From: Omnitrophica bacterium GWA2_52_8
GTDB lineage: Bacteria > Omnitrophota > Omnitrophia > Omnitrophales > Aquincolibacteriaceae
Assembly: GCA_001804025.1 (NCBI GenBank)
Contig: MHFC01000103.1
Location: 12,943 to 21,415 of the forward strand
Length of the DNA stretch: 8,473 bases
Reading direction: 5' to 3'
A program made the translations under genes and the position numbers. Positions 5,955-8,473 of the stretch are shown here, piece after piece. How positions within the stretch are numbered: position 1 is the stretch's first letter; each line of letters begins with the position of its first letter. The notes beneath the pieces were generated by a model. That model was not told the DNA's origin, did no database searches, and saw nothing but the letters and a program-made list of their open reading frames with translations.

Positions 5955-6929
5955 TTAAAATTGCTTTAAAAATCGCAGGTCGTTTTCATAAAAATAACGG
6001 ATGTCATGGATTCCGTGCCGCAACATCGCGATGCGCTCGATCCCAAGTCCGAATGCAAATCCCTGATATTGACGGGGTTCATACCCGACTTCTTTGAAAA
6101 CATTGGGATGTACACTGCCGGCCCCGAGAATTTCGAGCCAGCCGCGGTCCCCCCACTGGATATCAACCTCGATGCTCGGTTCCGTAAAAGGAAAAAAATG
6201 CGGACGGAACCTGATTTTGGTCTTGTCGCCGAAAAGCTCCCGCAAAAAAAGGTGGAGAATGCCTTTCAAATCACTGAACCGGACATTCTCATCCACCCAC
6301 AACCCTTCGATTTGATGAAACATGAAGGAATGACTTGCATCCACGGTATCGGGCCGGTAGACGCGCCCCGGCGCCAGAATGCGCAGGGGCGGTTTGTGTT
6401 TTTCCATCACACGGATCTGCACCGTGGATGTCTGCGACCGGAGCAGATGTTTTGTGGAGGTGTAAAACGTGTCAAACCCGTCGCGGGCGGGATGGTCGAG
6501 CGGAATATTGAGCGCGGAAAAATTATGAAATTCGGTTTCAATCTCGGGTCCCGAGACGACGTCAAAACCAAAACGCTGAAAGATCCCGCAAATCTCCTCA
6601 ATCGTCGACGAGATGGGGTGCCTTTTACCGCAAGGCGGCATAACGCCCGGCAAAGTCTCGTCAAACTCCGCCGCCGTTTCGGACTCGCCGCCGAAACTAT
6701 TTCTGCGGCTTTCCACGGCTTCTTCGATAAATTTTTTTAGTTCGTTGATTTCGAGGCCAAAAGATTTGCGATCCTGCGGGGGCAAGGCCTTAAGTTCCTG
6801 CATGAGTTCCGTGACAGCGCCCTTTTTTCCGAGAAACGCAATGCGGAACTCTTCGAGATCATGAGCGGATTTGACCGCGTTAAGACGCGCGCGGGCTGCT
6901 TCCGTGAGGGTCTTGACGGATGGTTTCAT
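5955..6929 (-). CDS. pheS: Phenylalanine--tRNA ligase alpha subunit
   Basis: This encodes 324 residues (E. coli 327). It is the catalytic alpha subunit of PheRS, making Phe-AMP and transferring Phe to tRNA-Phe. Residues 1-90 are the helical coiled-coil arm that contacts tRNA (LGKKGAVTELMQELKALPPQDR). The class II catalytic core follows: HPISSTIEEICGIFQRFGFDVVSGPEIETEFHNF (104-137), HPARDGFDTFY (146-156), motif 2 LLRSQTSTVQIRVM (162-175) with GRVYRPDTVDASHSFMFHQIEGL (188-210), WLEILGAGSVHPNV (264-277) and motif 3 GFAFGLGIERIAMLRHGI (290-307). No key residue appears lost. The start ATG 6929 fits the family N-terminus, but the bases before it are pyrimidine-rich with no good ribosome binding site. 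The gene sits 89 nt after rplT and 12 nt before pheT. No Phe-rich leader peptide is visible. Confidence 0.97.
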   Translation of the reverse strand: MKPSVKTLTEAARARLNAVKSAHDLEEFRIAFLGKKGAVTELMQELKALPPQDRKSFGLEINELKKFIEEAVESRRNSFGGESETAAEFDETLPGVMPPCGKRHPISSTIEEICGIFQRFGFDVVSGPEIETEFHNFSALNIPLDHPARDGFDTFYTSTKHLLRSQTSTVQIRVMEKHKPPLRILAPGRVYRPDTVDASHSFMFHQIEGLWVDENVRFSDLKGILHLFLRELFGDKTKIRFRPHFFPFTEPSIEVDIQWGDRGWLEILGAGSVHPNVFKEVGYEPRQYQGFAFGLGIERIAMLRHGIHDIRYFYENDLRFLKQF

Positions 6930-6990
6930 AGGACAGGCGGGCTGAGCAAACTACTTAGTTGATGTTGCATAGGCATGGACTGCAGATTCT

Positions 6991-7021
6991 TGAGCGGGCG
7001 CCATACACCCGGTCAAGCTCA
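6991..7021 (-). other. Interrupted hairpin at the rplT stop / pheS leader
   Basis: On the minus strand TGAGC (7021-7017, starting with the rplT stop codon) pairs with GCTCA (6995-6991). Inside, GGG pairs with CCC after a 6-nt one-sided bulge. No U-tract follows, so it is not an intrinsic terminator. It could be an mRNA processing or translation-modulating structure, or chance. Confidence 0.25.
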
Positions 7022-7378
7022 GGGCTTTAAACTTTTCTGTGCCAACTCGACAAGCTTTTTGAATGCCTCGGGGTTGCGTACGGCCAGATCCGCCATCACC
7101 TTGCGGTCCAATTTCACGTTAGCATTGCTCAAACCCTTGATAAAACGCGAATAGGTAAAGCCGTTGTTTTTACACGCGGCGTTGATGCGGCTGATCCATA
7201 GGCGCCGGAATTCCCGTTTGCGCTGTTTGCGGTCCCGGGTCGCGTACCGCATCGCTCTTTCGACGGTTTCAACCACCGTACGGAAAAGCTTGCTGCGCCC
7301 TCCCCGGAATCCTTTGGCCCGCTTGAAGAATTTCTTTTTTCTTTTCCGTGTCGCAGGCGTTCTTGTCGCTCTTGGCAT
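7019..7378 (-). CDS. rplT: 50S ribosomal protein bL20
   Basis: This encodes 119 residues, close to the usual 118. It is a 23S rRNA-binding protein needed early in large-subunit assembly. The N-terminal tail is strongly basic (RKRKKKFFKRAKGFRGGRSKLFR, 11-33). The globular part has the conserved RDRKQRKREFRRLWISRINAACKNNGFTYSRFIKGL (49-84) and LDRKVMADLAVRNPEAFKKLVE (93-114). GGAG (7388-7385) lies 6 nt before ATG 7378. It follows rpmI by 33 nt and is the third gene of the infC operon. bL20 autoregulates this operon in several bacteria; I see no site here that I can assign to that. Confidence 0.98.
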   Translation of the reverse strand: MPRATRTPATRKRKKKFFKRAKGFRGGRSKLFRTVVETVERAMRYATRDRKQRKREFRRLWISRINAACKNNGFTYSRFIKGLSNANVKLDRKVMADLAVRNPEAFKKLVELAQKSLKP

Positions 7379-7411
7379 GTCCGTCTCCTTTAAAACAAAT
7401 CGTCGTGTTTT

Positions 7412-7612
7412 TTAACCGCGGTAAGGCAGCATGTGAATAATGCGTTTCTTGTCGGCATCATCAATTTGACGCCAGCCGCGCGTTTGGCGCTTCTTTTTTG
7501 ACGACCGGTCGGTCATCATATGCCGTCGAAGAGCGCTGGTTCTTAAAACCTTGCCTTTTTTGGTGAGTTTAAAGCGCTTCTTGGCCGCTTTATTCGTTTT
7601 TAATTTAGGCAT
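7412..7612 (-). CDS. rpmI: 50S ribosomal protein bL35
   Basis: This encodes 66 residues, matching the family length. The sequence MPKLKTNKAAKKRFKLTKKGKV, the central RRHMMTDRSSKKKRQ and the C-terminal DDADKKRIIHMLPYRG are typical of bL35, a small basic protein of the large subunit. The start lies 2 nt after the infC stop. Its AGAGGA ribosome binding site is inside the last infC codons, so translation is probably coupled to infC. Confidence 0.97.
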   Translation of the reverse strand: MPKLKTNKAAKKRFKLTKKGKVLRTSALRRHMMTDRSSKKKRQTRGWRQIDDADKKRIIHMLPYRG

Positions 7613-7614
7613 GA

Positions 7615-8223
7615 CTATTGTTCCTCTTTCTCGCGCTTGACTTCCTGTGCCGGCTCAGGTTTCACGGTTGTTTTTTTGCCGGTTTGCGGCTGCAGGTAGA
7701 TATGGATTGCATTACCTTCTAAACCGTCGTTGCGCTCGACCTCGCCGATATCGGCAATGTCTTCGATAAAGCGCGCCAGAATCTTTTTTCCGAGTTCCGA
7801 ATGGGTAATTTCGCGGCCCCTGAAAAACATGGTCATTTTGACCTTGTCACCGCGCTCCAAAAAATTACGCGCGCTTCTTAATTTCGTCTGATAATCGTGC
7901 TCTTCGATCTTCGAGGTCATTTTTATTTCTTTGACGTCAATGACCTTTTGCTTCTTACGGGATTCTTTTTCTTTCTTACTAAGCGAATATAAGTACTTTC
8001 CTAAATCAAGGATGCGGCAAACCGGGGGTTTGACGTTGGGCGCCACCTCAACCAGGTCGAGTCCGGCTTCTTCGGCTTTTATCAGGCCTTCTTTTGGGGT
8101 CACAATCCCTAACTGCTCTCCCTCGGGGCCTATCAAACGAATTTGAGGGACTCGAATTTGTTCATTCGCCCTCACTTTATTTTTGTTTGCCGACGGCCCT
8201 CTAAAATATCGATCTGTGGACAA
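7615..8223 (-). CDS. infC: Translation initiation factor IF-3 (TTG start)
   Basis: This encodes 202 residues (E. coli 180). IF-3 binds the 30S subunit, prevents premature 50S joining and checks start-codon/initiator-tRNA pairing. The N-domain spans about 18-85 (NEQIRVPQIRLIGPEGEQLGIV, then EEAGLDLVEVAPNVKPPVCRILDLGKYLY). A Lys-rich linker covers 83-97. The C-domain covers 98-180 (KEIKMTSKIEEHDYQTKLRSARNFLERGDKVKMTMFFRGREITHSELGKKIL). A charged 20-residue tail (TGKKTTVKPEPAQEVKREKEEQ) extends past the usual end. The start is TTG 8223-8221, supported by GGAGG (8232-8228) 4 nt upstream. There is no in-frame ATG before the conserved N-domain. The AUU autoregulatory start of E. coli is not used. 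A promoter lies at 8313-8285. Confidence 0.97.
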   Translation of the reverse strand: MSTDRYFRGPSANKNKVRANEQIRVPQIRLIGPEGEQLGIVTPKEGLIKAEEAGLDLVEVAPNVKPPVCRILDLGKYLYSLSKKEKESRKKQKVIDVKEIKMTSKIEEHDYQTKLRSARNFLERGDKVKMTMFFRGREITHSELGKKILARFIEDIADIGEVERNDGLEGNAIHIYLQPQTGKKTTVKPEPAQEVKREKEEQ

Positions 8224-8227
8224 TTTA

Positions 8228-8232
8228 CCTCC
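8228..8232 (-). promoter_or_regulatory. Ribosome binding site deciding the infC TTG start
   Basis: GGAGG (8232-8228), followed by TAAA and then TTG, gives a 4-nt spacer, which is short but workable. The ATT at 8224-8222 that one might compare with the E. coli AUU start is out of frame, so TTG is the best initiation codon. Confidence 0.75.
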
Positions 8233-8284
8233 GCTTTTCGCTCGTTTTTATCCGGGTGTTCACAATACGGAAAAAGAAGTGCTC

Positions 8285-8313
8285 ATAATACAGTCTCTTA
8301 CTTCCCAATGCAA
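8285..8313 (-). promoter_or_regulatory. Sigma70-type promoter of the infC operon
   Basis: TTGCAT (8313-8308, 4/6 to consensus), a 17-nt spacer and TATTAT (8290-8285, 5/6) predict a start near 8278 and a leader of about 55 nt before the TTG of infC. Its placement between the tRNA and infC makes it a natural operon promoter. Confidence 0.65.
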
Positions 8314-8434
8314 CCTTTTTCATGATGCGGTGTTATGACAAATCTCGACCCATTTGGAAAAGCCCCTAGGATGCTTCAGAATTGCATTAATCCCTTAATA
8401 AGCCATTAGTTACGTCTTATCCGGGCAGGCCAAA

Positions 8435-8473
8435 TGGTGGGCGGTACAGGACTCGAACCTGTGACCCCTACCA
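8435..8473 (-). tRNA. tRNA 3' part, probably tRNA-Val(GAC) (truncated at window edge)
   Basis: Read on the minus strand: variable region GGGTC, T-stem ACAGG with loop TTCGAGT and CCTGT (8462-8446), acceptor 3' strand ACCGCCC (8445-8439), discriminator A and encoded CCA (8437-8435). The anticodon is outside the window. The visible anticodon-stem 3' strand GGTAG preceded by T at position 38 fits tRNA-Val(GAC), whose loop is TTGACAT in E. coli. The tRNA call is firm; the Val identity is inference. No clear intrinsic terminator follows, so it could be co-transcribed with infC. Confidence 0.9.

Noticed and set aside
6006..6740. Long plus-strand open frame (244 codons) opposite pheS
   Set aside because: Shadow of the pheS codon pattern; no family resemblance and no promoter or ribosome binding site that I can support.
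6951..7004. 17-codon open frame between rplT and pheS as an attenuation leader peptide
   Set aside because: It contains no Phe codon, has no good ribosome binding site, and is not followed by a terminator hairpin with a U-tract.
8350..8395. Possible terminator after the tRNA
   Set aside because: The stems (ATTAA/TTAAT and AAGC/GCTT) are only 4-5 bp with a large or AT-only makeup, and the T-run is just four bases.
8250..8425. CCCGGATAA present twice in the tRNA-infC spacer
   Set aside because: Nine bases, widely spaced, and not placed at equivalent promoter positions; could be chance.

Overview
The window is a bacterial chromosome segment of roughly 50% GC by eye. Every gene I can support lies on the minus strand, so it reads from high to low coordinates. 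The core is the classic translation cluster infC-rpmI-rplT-pheS-pheT. A tRNA gene 3' end (probably tRNA-Val) lies upstream of it, and rarA, a STAS-PilZ fusion gene, a DUF1844 gene and a partial LPG-synthase/flippase-type membrane protein gene follow downstream. A DUF1844 protein, a STAS-PilZ protein and a bL20 beginning MPRAT suggest a Gram-negative, possibly uncultivated lineage such as Omnitrophota or another PVC-related or deltaproteobacterial group. This is inference with low confidence.

Layout in transcription order. (1) 8473-8435: 3' part of a tRNA with an encoded CCA. (2) 8313-8285: a good sigma70-type promoter, then infC (TTG start), rpmI and rplT, tightly packed. (3) pheS and pheT, probably the same operon, although an 89-nt spacer and a weak ribosome binding site precede pheS. 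PheT is about 107 residues shorter than the E. coli protein because the OB-fold tRNA-binding (B2) domain is absent. (4) rarA, 59 nt after pheT with no terminator between. (5) A new transcription unit with its own promoter (2358-2330) and an upstream perfect 9-bp tandem repeat drives the STAS-PilZ gene. (6) A 335-nt gene-free stretch (1225-1559). (7) DUF1844 and the membrane protein, overlapping by ATGA.

The most interesting part is the gene-free stretch. It holds an extended -10 promoter, a perfect 7-bp hairpin right after the predicted start, and a perfect 13-bp stem followed by eight U residues. Together these specify a terminated RNA of about 80 nt. It is either a free small RNA or the attenuated leader of the DUF1844/membrane-protein operon. 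I favour neither strongly: the promoter-hairpin-terminator layout looks like an sRNA gene, while the lack of a clear promoter between the terminator and DUF1844 favours a leader.

Functionally, the right two thirds of the window make translation components (initiation factor 3, bL35, bL20, phenylalanyl-tRNA synthetase) and a replication-repair ATPase (RarA). The left third looks like signalling and envelope functions: a probable c-di-GMP receptor, a small protein of unknown function and a polytopic membrane protein.
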